Positions 38,673 through 53,300 of a stretch of DNA of 64,000 bases are shown here, in pieces. Source of the stretch: Balanoglossus misakiensis (taxonomy: Eukaryota; Hemichordata). The notes beneath the pieces were generated by a model. The model did no database searches, was not told the origin of the DNA, and saw nothing but the letters and a program-made list of their open reading frames with translations. Location: assembly GCA_040954595.2 (NCBI GenBank), contig CM082576.2:10726001-10790000 (forward strand). Reading direction: 5' to 3'. Position numbers and translations under genes: made by a program. How positions within the stretch are numbered: the first letter of the stretch is position 1; every line of letters begins with the position of its first letter.

Positions 38673-41600
38673 TCATTTCCTCTTCGTTTGCTGGGTCATC
38701 GGCAGCAGGTTGACTGTGGGATAGCCATGCAACAACAACAGCAAACAAACCATGGCCAAGAATGGGAAAAGCAGCAGCCACTGAAGTTCATTCTGAATGC
38801 TCATATTGAAGCTGTCGAGGAAAACAAAAAACAGCAATCACACAAAATGATAATAGAAACAACAAAAGTATTGAACACACTGATTGATGACTTTGACTGT
38901 TTACATCAACACTGGCAAAACAATTGTCAAATGCTCAAAATAATTTTTACACAAACAAACAAAATTAATTGAAATATTAGCACTTCCCCTGAAATTAGAA
39001 ATCACATGAGTTCCTGTGTGCATTGATAATAACTGATGTAATTACCTCATGGGAAATGTGTCTTGAAAGAGCTGGCCATGCTGATTGGTCATGTGAATCT
39101 GTACAACCGATCTGATTGGTTGCTTGGGGCAGGGTATCGACCTTTGATAGTGCCCTGTGAGTGAGAAAGTCTCGTTGTACAGCAGTTCACTCCCGATCTT
39201 CACCTGTTGAAAACAAGCGGTGTTGCTGAATACTTGAAAAAAAACTTATAATAATTCATGCAGAGCTGGAAAATTGCAAAAAGTATGAATTTTTTGACTA
39301 AATTTTACCTTAATATTATAACTATTCCAAGGCTTCTTCGCAGAATGATCATCCAAGATGTCAAATTCTACAGGAAATGATGTGCCTGTCACATGCTTCT
39401 GAGATTTGCTGACATCAGAAACCACAACACCAACCTGACAAAATATATTGTTGTGAGTAGACCAAAGTAGTATTTGGATTAAAAAATATAAATCGTGGCT
39501 ATTTATTATTTAAAATTTTGCAGTATGTTAATATTTTAACAATATAATTTGTATTCCATAAGATATGTGATAAAACCTTTACAGCCCTGATATAGGTTGT
39601 GCGGATCTTTGTAGTATGGAAATTGCCCCCCCCCCCCCCCCCCCCCCAGTCCATAAAACCTGTGTAACTGTAAGGGTCATAAAGGATTACCATACAATAT
39701 TGCAATGAGCAGAGTCAAGTTTAAGGAAGATGACCTCTATCACAGCCAACACAGCAATTAACACTTTACCTTTGAATCCCAGAAAGTGAATCCGTTGAAA
39801 CTGTGTGTTTCCGCCGGCCACTCGTGCACAACCCCGCTTCCGGGTTGCGCGTCATCCGTGGAAGTATGCAGGCACATCAGCGTTCCGTCGGACGTGGCCA
39901 CCAGCAGCTCCAACCCCGGAGAGGCCTCCACCAGATCAGCAGCCAACACCTGCACCAAGGTCTGCTCGCTCAGCTGGATCACATCGGAGCATTTCCCGTC
40001 GCCAGACAACACCTGCAGATTTCCGTCCTGGGTTGGGATCACCTGGCCAACAGATAATATCAATTGAACCTCAGTACCAACACATGGTGTACTTCATGTA
40101 GATTTTGATACTTCAAGTACAGTTATCTTCTTCTTCTTAAACTAGCCACCCTCATCAGGTTGAAGATTTTGCTATTTGTGCGCAACTGAATTGCAGATAC
40201 GTGTATGTGGTAGATAGATACAAAAAGTGGCCTCTGGTGTTTTCTCCATAAGGCTACGTATTCGTTGTTGTGGAAATCAAATCAGAATTCCGGAGAAAAC
40301 TACAGCATTGACACTGCATGAAAACTGACACTGAATAGTACTCACGATATCAAGGTGGTCCTTGTCATGTTTCAGCCGGGTAATTAAGACATTCTTGGGT
40401 AATAATTTACTCATAACTCTCTTGGGCCAACCCAGAAGGACCTCACCAGTGTCACCACTCAAAGCCCATATATTCCTTCATTTGGAATTAATGACAGATG
40501 ATATAAACAGAAACAAAACTCAGTAATAAGCAAAGAGCACACAAAAATGAACACCAGTAATGTTATCAGTTAGAAAAAGCAAAAGATAAAATCATTAACT
40601 AACCCATTGTTGGTTGCTATGACAACATCAAGGATGCCATCTGCATTTATGTCTGCCACCCTGGACCCAGCCGAGGAAGACCCTGACAACGGCATATCCC
40701 ACAAATTCTCACCAGCAGCAGTGACACACATGACGTTGACATTGGTATCTGTGAAAATGATCTCAAGTTGACCATCTTTGTTGAGATCTTCCACCGTAAC
40801 CTGCCAACAGAGAGAACAGTTTGAGGTATTTTCAAAAAATTAAAAGATACAGGTATTTAAATGTCTCTTTACAGTCCAGGGTTGGAAGATAAACCAAGTA
40901 TGCGGTTATGGGTGCCTCTGTCATTTGATTCTGTACACAGGGAAGATTTACCAGAAGCACTCTCTCAGAACAATCGGGTATCAAAACAATCTGTCACATG
41001 TCACACTCTTGCTTCAGGGCTTAAAGAGACGATCGCTACACTACACTGCACAGTACAGTACAGCTAACTGACCTGGCCATGAATCGGTCCAACCAGTTTG
41101 GGGAATCCGTTTCTCATGATGCCATCAGAGTTCAACACATAGAGGTGACCAGAGGATGTACCCAGCAGGATTTCCAGTGGTCCACTATTGCTATCCAGAT
41201 CAACCACAGTTGGCGTGAACAGTGCATAGGCAGGGAATTCCGAACTCCCCTGTAATTCAAATCAGATCATAGTTATGACTCTTACATATTATGCAGTATT
41301 TGGAATGCTGATCATAAAACATGCAGCACTGGATCTTAAATTAAATTTTAATAGGACTATGCAGGTAATGAAGAAATTTATTATTACTGCGGAAAAATAT
41401 ATGAAAAAGTAAATACTGCCCATGAATTTTCTTATTGAGACATGACACTACACATTTTTTTAGATAAATTGCTTTGGTGAGTTACTATAAAGAAGTGTAA
41501 AATTTCCCTAGGGCCACTGGAATTAACGTGCACTTTTTGTCACCCTCAAACATTCCAAATGTTTGTTGCATTAAACTGCACAGTACATTCCTAATTATAA

Positions 41601-43845
41601 GTAAAGTCTATCATTGACCGTTCTCACAAACCTTGGACAAGTCCAGAGGTATCTGCTTCACAATGCTCTTCGAGGTGAGGTTAAAAACCACAATGCTGCT
41701 TGCTACGTAGTTGTCCAGCTCGTCTTGAGGTAAGTGAAGCTTCTGTAAGTTTTCTGGTTTGCTAGTTGTTTTTGAAAATGCAAAATGGGGAGAGACATCA
41801 TGAAAGGTAGAGAGTATGTATGGTTGGTATTTGTCATAATGCATTAACAACAGCAAGAAATCTCCATTATTTTTACCTGTAAAACTCTGCATCAAAATAA
41901 TAGCTGACAGCCAAAATCAGCTCGTCTGCTTGTCCGTCGTTATTCAAATCTGCAAGAACTGGAGTTGCCAGGATGTGGGCATCGATGCTGACATACCGCC
42001 CACTCATGATCAACCCTGACTCAGAATCGCCATGGTAACGAGACCAGAGGGGATCTTCTTGCGGGTTGGTCAGGCCATCAGGTCGCGGGTGCTGGAAAGG
42101 GAGAAGCAGGGTTGAACTGGGTTTTTCAATTAAAGTCGAGGAACTCTCACAATCAGTGTTTCTCCAACATTTCATGACTATGTACCTACCATTAGAACTA
42201 CATGAACGTACAGGGTAATGGGGTGTTTGGTTAAACAATCCATTGCCATTGGGAAAGGGGGGGGGGGGGTTAGAAACCACAGTAGATAACTTACATCAGA
42301 CACATAGTGTTTCAAGATAACATCCTTGATATTTCTGTGATTGTAGGATATTTCTTTCTTATACCAGTACCTTTCCACAGCCAGGTTTCGTACCTGCAAA
42401 AAGGAAGAGTGCACAAAGTTCTTTTTCTTTAGTTTTGAAAGTCTCTACGGTGAGATTTGTCAGTGAAACATCTTTATGTGTTCTTGGTGCCAGTTTGTCA
42501 GTGGGAAGGTATGTGACTTATGGTGAGTCGCTTGTCATTGGTGTAAAATTCCCATCTGTTTGCATACCTGTATGCCTCCAACCCCTGGTGTGGTTGTGTG
42601 TGTGTACATTTGTGGGCAAGCATATATGGAAATATGAAGTTAACTTGTGAATTGTACAATAGTGGTAGCCCTTCTTGTATGTGGCCTTTTGTGTAACTTA
42701 GAGGAGGTAGACAGGACAAGTGCATATAGAGAGACAGCCACCTATCTCTACTACTCTCCGCAGAATACTTACTTTGAGGGTTTCTCCGTACATCAGTGTT
42801 CCATGGCTTTCAAAGAAGACAATCTCTCCATTGGTTGTACACAGACAGATATCCAGCTTCCCGTCTTTGTTGTAATCGTACTGTGAATAATAATATGGAC
42901 AATGAGTATTACTTGGAAATGTGATAAAAAGTAAGGACACATGTAACCTGGGTTAAAATAATTTTACTACAGTCAAATTAACCATATTATGCATCACAAC
43001 TCCTTCTACACTCAATGAACATCTTTGCAGGTACCTTTTCTTGTAAGCGTATTTCTCACTCACCTGTATAGGGCTTGCATGGAAGGAACTGTCCTGTAGA
43101 CTGAATGGCCAGTTACTGCCAGGGATGGGCTGACCGGTTTTTCCTTCTACCACTGTGATTTCTTCTGTGAATGTGGCTGCTATGATATCAGGGAAGCCGT
43201 CTGCATTAACGTCAGCTATGAGCGGAGTACTGGCGAATGCACTCGTACCGACCTCTTTGGTCCAAAGTGTGTCAATGTCATAGTGACATTCTGGACTGTG
43301 GCTGGTGAAATAAAAATTTCAGTCACAAAAAGTTAATTAGCATAAACAAAAAATGTTATCTACCATAGGGCCTAAATAAAGCCCTAGGCCGGGTGTGGCA
43401 TGGGTGAGTAGCCAGCAGTGCAAACCCCACATCCCCATTTTAGACCGACTTGCTGAAAAGCCCACGCACCCAACAGCATATGCAAAGGGTGGCACACATA
43501 CAAACATGGGAAGTACCCCCCCCCCCCCCACCCGAAACATTACTGATAGGAGCACAGTGGAAGCTCTCGGTTGGCTGCGATACCATAGCTCGAGCCTGTT
43601 GTGTCTGGTTGCCGTCCAATCCCAACAAACGCCAGGCACCCGAACTACAGTAAATATTGCAGGACCGACTGTACACTGGGGCCATAGGGTCAGCTCTATT
43701 GTTCCAACACTCCTGCATCTCAGGGAGCGGACTGCTGCGCTCCGACATTATCTTACCTGTCTAACTTCGGGTTGCATGGAGGAATGAATACACAAGCGAC
43801 AAAAGAGTACAAAGTAATGTACACCGGACAATGCTGGAACAGCAT
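38673..43845 (-). CDS. DEX1: DEX1-like FG-GAP beta-propeller membrane protein, 13 exons, 692 aa
   Basis: Exons (minus): 43845-43757, 43301-43064, 42880-42773, 42393-42295, 42091-41877, 41761-41632, 41249-41073, 40800-40604, 40475-40346, 40042-39770, 39434-39309, 39203-39046, 38811-38673; 693 codons. A signal peptide ([20 protein letters not shown]) is followed by about seven FG-GAP blades with calcium-type loops: [60 protein letters not shown] and [12 protein letters not shown]. Next comes a beta-rich ectodomain, then one C-terminal membrane helix ([17 protein letters not shown]) and a short cytosolic tail. Order, blade sequences ([25 protein letters not shown]-like) and tail topology match plant DEFECTIVE IN EXINE FORMATION 1. 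The animal function is unknown to me; an extracellular or Golgi calcium-binding role is inferred. Confidence 0.88.
39626..39647. repeat. Homopolymer run of 22 C
   Basis: Uninterrupted C tract in an intron of the DEX1-like gene. Confidence 0.9.
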
Positions 43846-44364
43846 TCCGACGAAAAACACAACGATATTGATGCAGACGACGATCGACGAATGTTCCTCT
43901 CTGGTCGCGACCTTTCACCCCGACACTAAGGTTAACACTAGATGGCGCTGTTGAAATCAACAAACTTCCGTCAGGATAATGATTTCGTCTGATTTTGTCT
44001 GGTTGTAAAAGTAGATTTTATTACAAAATAAGAAATGTTTGTCTATCATCATGTAGGACACTTTTTAAAGATTGCAAAAAGAACACTATTTTTTAAACAA
44101 TGTGCGTTATTTTGTTTGAAATTGCTGTTCATACTACTCCGGAATCATTCGCCAAAAGATATGCCTAAACTATTCTCCAATAATTGAAAACCCTTGCAAG
44201 TCCGTCGGACATCATTTCACGTACACACGAGAGTATTAGGTTATCGATATATCATCTTTATTATATAAAAACATTCATTTGTAAAGTAAATTCGTCAAAG
44301 TAGCAAACGCCAACGATCTTTGGCACATGCAGTGTAATCACGATAGGGTATAGTCGTGTCTTTA
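43846..44364. promoter_or_regulatory. Gap between ADCY10 3' end and DEX1-like promoter
   Basis: About 520 bp between two head-to-tail minus-strand genes. AATAAA on the minus strand at 44262-44257, about 100 bp after the ADCY10 stop, is a plausible poly(A) signal. The rest should hold the DEX1-like promoter. Confidence 0.45.
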
Positions 44365-47300
44365 TTACGAAATTGTAGTGTCGTGAAGTCGGCTGGGTAG
44401 CGGTAGCGAGAATTTACTGATTTCCCCGTCGACCGCCGAAGCGATGTGCCAGTCGAGATCGTCCTCCGTGGATAGCTGCCAGAATTCGTCCTGCACCACC
44501 GAATGGTTCGGATCGAACCAGACGATCTCACTGTGCTCGGCCCACTGGTGTTCCAACGTATTCGACATCTTCTCGCTGAGGGCGAGGCTCTTCTCCAGGC
44601 ATTTCTGACACTTGGCCCTGTCGCGTGACAGAATGTGGTAGAAAGCCAACAGGTGGAAGTAACGCGGCAGGAAGACCTGGAACTTCTTACACAGCCTACG
44701 GAGCAAGTCAAGAGCCTGGAGTAGGAGGAGCAAAGGAAGAAGAAGAAGAAGAAGTAAATTGATTGTTTGGCCATTTTTTAGACTAGACGTCGCTGGCCAT
44801 TTTGTCAATTTACAATGTAATTACGCACGTCCTGAAAAGGACGAAACTTTTTAGGACACTTTTTAGTCTTTTTCGATTGTAACTGGAAATTTTTGAATTA
44901 TCTCACATTTCGACATAGATGATAACTTTGGAAATGAAATATCGAGTCTGTTTTCATTCGAAACATACTAGTAAGCAAAATGACGTACAAGGGAAATTTT
45001 TTAGACTTGGCATACGAGTACCAGATAAACCGGTATAACAGTAACAGATACTTCACACACAGTAAAATGCAACCCTTGTCTTGCCATAGTTTTACCTCCC
45101 ATGCTTGCTTTTTCATCTTGGTGATGTCTGCGAGAAGGCGACAAGCGTTGCTGTAGGCTATCAGCTCGGCCTCCACCAACTTGACGTGGGCGTTGACGGC
45201 CATGTACGTTTCAAAGGTATCTGGCGTCAGGGTCAGCGACGAGCTAAAGAATTGTTCCGCTTGGTCCCAGTCGTTCTTCCGAGAATACCTGGGAGGGAGG
45301 AGGGGGGAGACGTTTAAAAGAGAGGAGGGTGCGAGGTAACAAGACGTGTTTTCGTCGTATGGTTTAGTTAAAAAAAAACAATAAAAACTAACTAACTATC
45401 GAAATAACGACCACGATACAAAAGGTGTAGATAATAAACTGGATTTCGAAACTCACCACAATGCTAACGAGGCGTTCATGTAGAATCGTGGAATCGGATT
45501 CATGACATGCCATGAATCAGCGGCTGCTTTGGTGACAAACTCAACGCATTTGTTGTGAGATTCCAGAGCAAACCCTGCATACCAAATAGAAACACATGGA
45601 TCGACGTTCATGGTGAAAAAAATCGAAAACTGAGAATAAAAACATGAAAGTTGAATAGTACAGTTGGAAAAAAACTTGAACTATCTCAGCGCTCCCTTCC
45701 GATTTCCTATACTTTGCCAACCCGCAAAAACGGTGTTGTTTTTGATAAAATCTGACTGTAACCCAAGTGCATTACCTAGTTCAAGTAGAAGATCGAGGCA
45801 ACAGCAGAAATACCATCCACGTCCTTCGATGTCCTCCTCTTCATCGCTGATGTAATCTAACTGTTCCAAGACTTCGACGCACGGAACGGACCTACGAAAT
45901 GAAAAATTAACACCATATTATGGTAGTACGCCGAATGGTTACGATATCAGGACAGTATAGACAAAAAATCCTGCCTACCTGCAGGCCCTATACAGAGGGT
46001 AATGTTAGAGGAAACACACGGTTTTTTTTTTGTTATTTTGGCCCTATACCCCTGCATGGTCATATACCACCCAGCCGTTAAGATTAGAGCTAGGGGTAGT
46101 AAGTGTCCGGTGGGCATTATACCAAGGACATACCCATCCAAGAACAGTTATTACTACAATCACACAAAACTTCCGCAACCAAATATGGTCATTTCTTTCA
46201 AATAAAACAAAGGCGCTATCCTTTTTTGCCCATCGTATTGTCACACAGCCCCACAAATTCTAAACAAAAAATTATTTAAATCTACTACAAAAAAGTCGTG
46301 TGGTTTACCTGTTGCCCAACATTAGAGCTGCAGATAATGTAGGGAGAACGCTGAGTTTCAGACTGTTGTCATGGAGTTGCTCGGCAACCTTCAAAGATTG
46401 GAAACCTGAAGGGAACGAAATAAAGTTCACAACAGACATTACTTATCAGTGGTACGAAATTCCTACCACGGAGACAAACAAACGAGAAATACTTTACTCG
46501 TCATGGTAGTATAAGTTGAAATGTACCTGAATCGATGGCCTTTTGTATTCGTCCGGAGGATAAGCGAACTCCCATGACAACGGAATACAGATGTCCGACT
46601 GTGACGAGATCGTCTGGGCTGAATCCTGTCACTTCCACGCACCTGGTATTTAAACAAAAGGTTCATATGATGACATATGTATACATATAAATGTAAAACG
46701 ATATCTTTTGGCAGAAAAGTGAAAGCAATATACTAGTATGCATCGGCCACGGCTGAAAAAATGCCACGCCACTGAGGTTTTCCATCAAATCAGCACTTGA
46801 GCAATCCTTGCGAAGAGCTATGTGTGTGACGACACAACGCACGGCCGGCGTCATATGTATTTAGTTCTACTAACTCCTTCCGATACTTACCTAGCTAATG
46901 CCATTTCTTCGTAAACTTGGACCTTCTTGTGCCAACCGTGAATTTGACAGGATTCTACCACCGCCATGTATGCAACCAACAACTGTAAGAAAAGAGGCGG
47001 GAGAAAATCTAACTTTATGGTGTAATATATTCCAGAAATATAGCGCACGCATTTGTTCACTTTGTCAGAGTTCGATCACATGGCAGGTTATGCTTTACAC
47101 CGTCACATTGTAGGACAGTCACTGACTGGAAGTCACAAATGAAGTTGATATGGTGTTACTTACGTCATGCAGATCGTCGTCTGCTTTCTCGGCCCGGTTG
47201 ACTTGCTGCAATGCCGCCAGCCATGCCTTCATGTCCTTGTGAGTCTCGTGGTACACGTGCCATACATGCGACAAACAGCGGGCTTGTTCTACGAATAAGT

Positions 47301-50300
47301 TACAATCGATACTCCTGTAGGGTAGAAGTAAATTAAATAGGCTTGTTAAATGAATTTTACAGAAATTAATAGCATTCTGCGTTATAATATTATGAATTTG
47401 TGACAGATGGCATTCAAATGCGTCTCTGGAAGTGAAAAGGCTTGATCGAGCTAAAATGACAGACATTCACGGTTTACTTACGACGCATGTCCAACATATT
47501 TGCCAGGATTCTTCAGGTGAAGATACTGGGTCACGCTTTCTATGACGAGGCGGTAGAAAAAGCCGGGTCGAGTTGTTGGCTGCTTGTTCCCGAGTGACTT
47601 CAGCGCATCAAGCAGATGGGGCATGGCCTCCTCTAAACGACCCATGTGCAACAATGCCTGCGAAAAGATGATGGACAAAATATGTGTCACCAAATCGTTG
47701 TGTCGTATGCTAACACGTTTAAGGTTTCTAACCATTTGCGACTTTATGTCTACAGGATTATCAACAGCATGGCGCCTTTACCTGACCGATGAGGCTGTCC
47801 ACCCGAGCTTTCTCTTCTAAGTCAATCTCGATTCGATCATCCGGGTCATCAATCAGGGGTTTCTTGCCGGCGTCCAGGTCCTTCAACATCTGATGGGCTT
47901 CCATTAGGTACGAAACGCCCTGTAGGTATAGAACACAGAATCATGCCGTGTGACAAGATCGACAACTTGCTGTGTTTGAATCAAGCATATTGCTTCATAA
48001 TTATCCCATTATCATGGAATGAAGTCCACACACAGAACCTAGGCGACATTCCCACTTCTAAAATCGTGGTTCAATAACTGGTTCAATAACTTGTGGCGTG
48101 CAGTTTGGCACGTTTTGAGGAATGTATAGTATGGCATTTGAGTACTCGGGACTTTGCAGAAGTCGGCCTAAGGTCAGGCTTTGGACATTATTGTACAATC
48201 TACGGTCACTATGTGGAGTGACCGTGTATAATCATTATTACCCTTACCGTCATGTTATTATGTGTGGCGATGGCTGCGCCCCCGGCTTCCGTCAAGAAAT
48301 GAATGGTGCGGTTCGTATTGCTGGCCGCCCTCCAGTGCCTCACCAACTGAGGATAGACCGATGCTAACACTTGAGGGCACTCGCAGTCTCGTAAGTCTAT
48401 TTCTCGGAATGTTACCTCCTCATCCAAAACATCGGCGCCCACTTCACCCATGAGTTTCTCACTGAAACAAAGACGCATAAGATTAAGAGAGTTAGAGGCT
48501 TTGGACTTTAAACAAGAATATTGAGCTGCATTACACGAATATTGACAAAAATAACGGGGATTAAACCATTCCGGAAACTACTTGGTAGAGTTTATGTTGT
48601 TTAAATGGGACAAAGTTCGGGGTAAACGACTCAACCGGCAAAAGACCAATTTTGTTCAAATGGAGGAAACAGTCTCTCACCTCAATCGACTGACCATAGA
48701 GCCTCGTCTTCGGCTTTGTGCCCTGGCTTGATATTCCATCATCTCTTCGTCTCCAACTTTGCTTTTACGTTGAAAGACTTTCTTGATTCCGTCAAAAATG
48801 GTTCCCCGGCGCGTCGGCGCTTCCGCTATTTCGTCTGCCAAAGAAAGAAAACATCACATTTATCCGTGTTTGCATTACAATACGCCCCTATTTCCAAGAC
48901 AATTATGGCAATGAACTTGGAGTGTAGGCCCTTTGATATGCGAAAGCTGCCATTTTGTATTTCTGCAGCAATTTTAGTCATTTTTTGGTCAAATAACCTT
49001 CTCAGAAACTGTTCTTTGGTTTGAAAAGTTCAATTTCGAGTATAAAATATGAAACTGCTGCGCAGTGGTTTTTCCAGTAACTACTGAAGAAAACAAATGT
49101 CATGACTCGCGCACCTAAACTTTCGTCGAAACTGTCTATTGTTCTCCGTCTCTCCTTCCGAAAAGTGCGTTCCGCCGGTCGCTTTCTTGCCGCCATCGAC
49201 TGCGCCCGTCGGGATCCGCCTCCGCTATTTTCGCTGCCGCCGCCGAAACTCTTGCGAGGCTCGTTGCCGGCGGCGGGCAGGGCGTGCGACACGGACTGGT
49301 AGTGGTGTATGAACTCGCCACCTCCGCACGATTTGCATTTGTGCGCCTGGGACTCCAGAAAGAGGGCGGCCATCTCGTGCAGCTTCCTCCGCTGGTCGCT
49401 TAGGAACAGCGTGTAGGCAACCTCCTGCACCAGAGAAGTCTTGAAGCGCAACATCCTGCAGTTGGAGATGTTGGTGCGGACCTGGACAGCGGCGTTCTCC
49501 GTGTCTCGGGGACAGTGGCACTCCACTTGGGCCGCCAGGCGCTGGTGGCCATGGTGACTGACGCTGCTGTGACGCGGACCAAAACCCGACTGATGGTGCG
49601 GGGCGCCGGTGTGTTTGGCGGCGCACTCAAACAGCCGCTGTTGCATCAGGGAGTGGATGCCCATCCGGATCTTCCTGCTGTTGAAGTTTGGCACGATTTT
49701 CTCTAGGAGCGAACGAGTGAACGAGATGCCGAGCACGGCTGCGCACTTCAGGACCATCTGGTCACCTGACTTGAGGCGATCTATCTTGGCCAATATCATT
49801 CCTGAAAAAGGGTATTTGAAATAATAAGAGAAATGGAACTGTTTTTGGACAAACCGAAAAATAGTTGGAATTAAGGTTAATATGCACAATTTTCCCGTAA
49901 TCGATAAATCCATTAATTCATGTCCGTTTACGATTGGGAAGGGGGCAGTTGTTATAGCATTACTTTCCTAAGCTACACTGGTTTAATATTTTTGGCCACT
50001 TTACAATAATCACAAACTAACTAATGGTATAAGATATGTTACATGTGCCTTTGGCACACAAGCTACACCTTGACAACAAGCTAGTGGTTTTTTTTTACCT
50101 TTCATTGAATCCGGAACCGGTATTTCATTTAACTTCACCCCGGGGGCGACTACACAGAATTTCTTTTCGATGCTGTCTTCGTCAAAGTGGTCTTCTTCCT
50201 CCGCCCTCTCGGCGTCATTCTCTGACGACGGTGCGCCGTTCTCTCCGATCGGCATCACCGGAATTGGAACCTGCGAAACAGGACGTGGACACGTTGAAAA

Positions 50301-53300
50301 TGTAGTCTGGTACGCCCTGGCCCATCAGTTCTGCACAACGAATTTCAACGTGATAGGACTGGACTGGCGAGGGAGATTCAAACAACAAGTGTTACAGTAT
50401 AGTAGTTTTACCTGACGATCACTGGTAACACTACCTCGCCTGCTGTTTGGCACGACCGTCGACACATCGCTGGAGACGCTGGCCCGGCGCGCCCTCGTCA
50501 CAGTACGGCTCTCGGGCGCCACGTGATTGCTGACCATCTGGACCGTATTATCCAAATCATTTTGTGCCACTATTTGTATCTTTTGGGAGAAGAACATGTC
50601 GCGTAGCAGTTGCTCGCACCACGACGCCACTCCGTGGCTACGTTCTCTCAAAATTCTGTAAAAACAACATAGCGGTTGTAATTATCGACACAAGCTCTCT
50701 TCTGGGAAATCATGAATAAGATTGGTCGAGTGCAATGTGTACAGACAACCCTCTGCTTCTCACCTTCCGCAGTTTCAATGATAAACGTGTTTTATGCGTT
50801 TGTGTATATTGGCTTATTATACCCTAGCCTATAAGTTATCTGCATGCATGATGTCAAAAAATCTTTCATTTCAAATTCACAAATTTCTGTCAGTAAAAAC
50901 TAGTGTATTTTGTGTATCGTCTTTGGCAGGTTTACTCACTTCAAAAGTTCCTCAGGAATACTGACCACCTCCAGTATCTGACAGGCCAGTGGCGCAAGTT
51001 GTTCCTGCGGCAAACCCGACAACTTCAGGTGCAGAGTACTGCTGCTCTGAAGGACTTTGGCCGCGGAGGGACACGAAGGTTTACTGGGAGGAAACGGCCT
51101 CATTGCCAGCAGGCATACGGCGGAAGAATCCTCCGACAGATCGGTGATGAATTCCCACGAATCCTTGTCAATGAAGTGGGCATCGTCCACGGCGAAGATG
51201 ACGCATTTTTCGATCGTGAACTACGGTGGTGTAACGAAAAAAAAACGTTATAAGCTGTTGCTTGCTATACACACATACTATATGGAGGAAATATTTTCCT
51301 TTTTCAAATCATACACACAAGACGTCCGAAAAGTTTACTGACTTGAGTTTCAAAAAACAAACTTGAAGGCGTCCAACTTGAAGGACGCACCCCCCTCAAT
51401 TTTTACGAACTCACCTGGTGCACTATAGCTACCATTAATCGATGCAGAGCTTCTGCGCGGTCAGCGCTCGACATCTGTGTTATTTTCGGTCCGCTTGGAA
51501 ACTATGGCGGGCAAAACAAAAGTAACAGTGATATAACTATTATAAGTAAAAGAAGCCAGAATTTCAGCTAATATGGAATTTTAGTATAATATATAAAAAA
51601 TTGTATTATAAATGCTCAAGTTAAATTGGCGCCCGATTTGTGGTTACCTTTAAACTCAGGAGATCGTTGAGAAGGGAAAGCTCTTCGCGGAGATTTTCCT
51701 CCACGATGTGATCCAACACGGCGTGCTCACGTTCAACGTGATTGGCACAGTTGTCCATTTCAAGCAGCAGTTCGATCAGGGTGGTGACGGCGTGATATGG
51801 CGTACCGGCGTCGTTCAGTGTCAGGTTACATGACACCACCCTGCAATGGATACACCAGAAAATAGATTGAAACACCAAAAGCAAGTGCATCATTTGTCAC
51901 GTGAGATACTAATATGTGGGCAGACAGATAGCTATGATGGGTCCACATCACTCCCACTTGCATTTTCTGACGCCCTTCTGTCATTTATGGCTGATTTTTG
52001 TTTTCGCGATATTTGTATACCATTTAGTCGCTAACAGATAGACAAACATACAGGCAGAAGCTACAGGGCAAAGGTAAGAAGCACACTCTTAACAAAACTG
52101 GAAACTAAATTAGATGCAATTTTTTTTGGCACTAACAGACAGATCCCCCATCAGACAAACAAAAAGATGTTCCTAAAAAGCACACAGACAGATGCGACTA
52201 CATATATTCGCTTACCGTATTCCCTCCCCCATTGCCTCTTTGATGCAAGCCTCCAACATCCGGGTCTTACCAATGCCGGAGTCACCTTCGAAGACTATGA
52301 CGCGTCGATGTTCGCCTTTCTCCCTGTGCTCCGAAATCAAGTGTAATTCATCCAGAAACGCTTGCAGCTCCGAGTCTCTCCCTGAAGAATGAAATCCATT
52401 GCGCATGAGTACAGAGTGCTTGTTCATGACAATTGCACAGAAATGTTGTGAGAGTAAAACAATTAACCTAGGCCTATATCATGTATTATCGTTCTTGTGG
52501 GTCACGTTTCCACCCTTACAAGCAAAGCATGAGTGTAAACGGTACTGGCTGTATTGTGTATAGGAATTTACACATTATTCAAGAAAGACAACACCCATGT
52601 ACCTACCTAATAACGGATATTCGTTTTCGGGTGCGACTATTCCATCTTTTGAGGAAGTCCTACGGTCAGGCACCAGGAAAAAAGAACACAACATTTTGAC
52701 AAAAACACGGATGGAGAACGCTATCGACATATAAAAGTTACCAGGTCTTCCCAAATCCATATTTATAACTCCAAGGGGAGAAACTCTCCAGTTTCTTAAC
52801 AAGTAGACACTAAAACCATTGTTTTTCTTGTTGTGCCGCAAGATTCAAGCACAGTAGAAAAGAATATCAAGATAACACTGCGGGGAAAAAAGAATTTACT
52901 GTTGCCATGATACCGTTCATCCATCGCCATCTCGATTACCTACTTTAATACTTCCACGTATTCGTGTATGATGCCCGGGTTCTTCACTCCCTTCATTTCG
53001 CGATATGGGAGTTCGTGGAATAGATACCGGGGTAGCTTGGAATGGTGGTACGTCTCCGGGTCACACGACAGTTTCCCAGGGTAGTGCATCATCAGGCGGG
53101 CCGCCATGTTGACTTTGTTGCCAATGACTATGAGTGAGCGCAAGAACGAAATGTATCACTTCACATGAAACTCACGAGCTATAATCCGAGTAGAACCCGC
53201 CCCAAACCAAACCAAAATCCATGCGCCGTGACGTTCATTTATTTGAGAAGCCGTTGAAAAACAAAGAAAACCAAAGAACGCACATACCCTGGGATATTTA

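Noticed and set aside
43395-43787. Overlapping plus and minus ORFs of about 100-130 codons in an intron of the DEX1-like gene
   Set aside because: They run through a poly-C tract, lack domain signatures, and lie in intron 1 of a fully consistent gene model.
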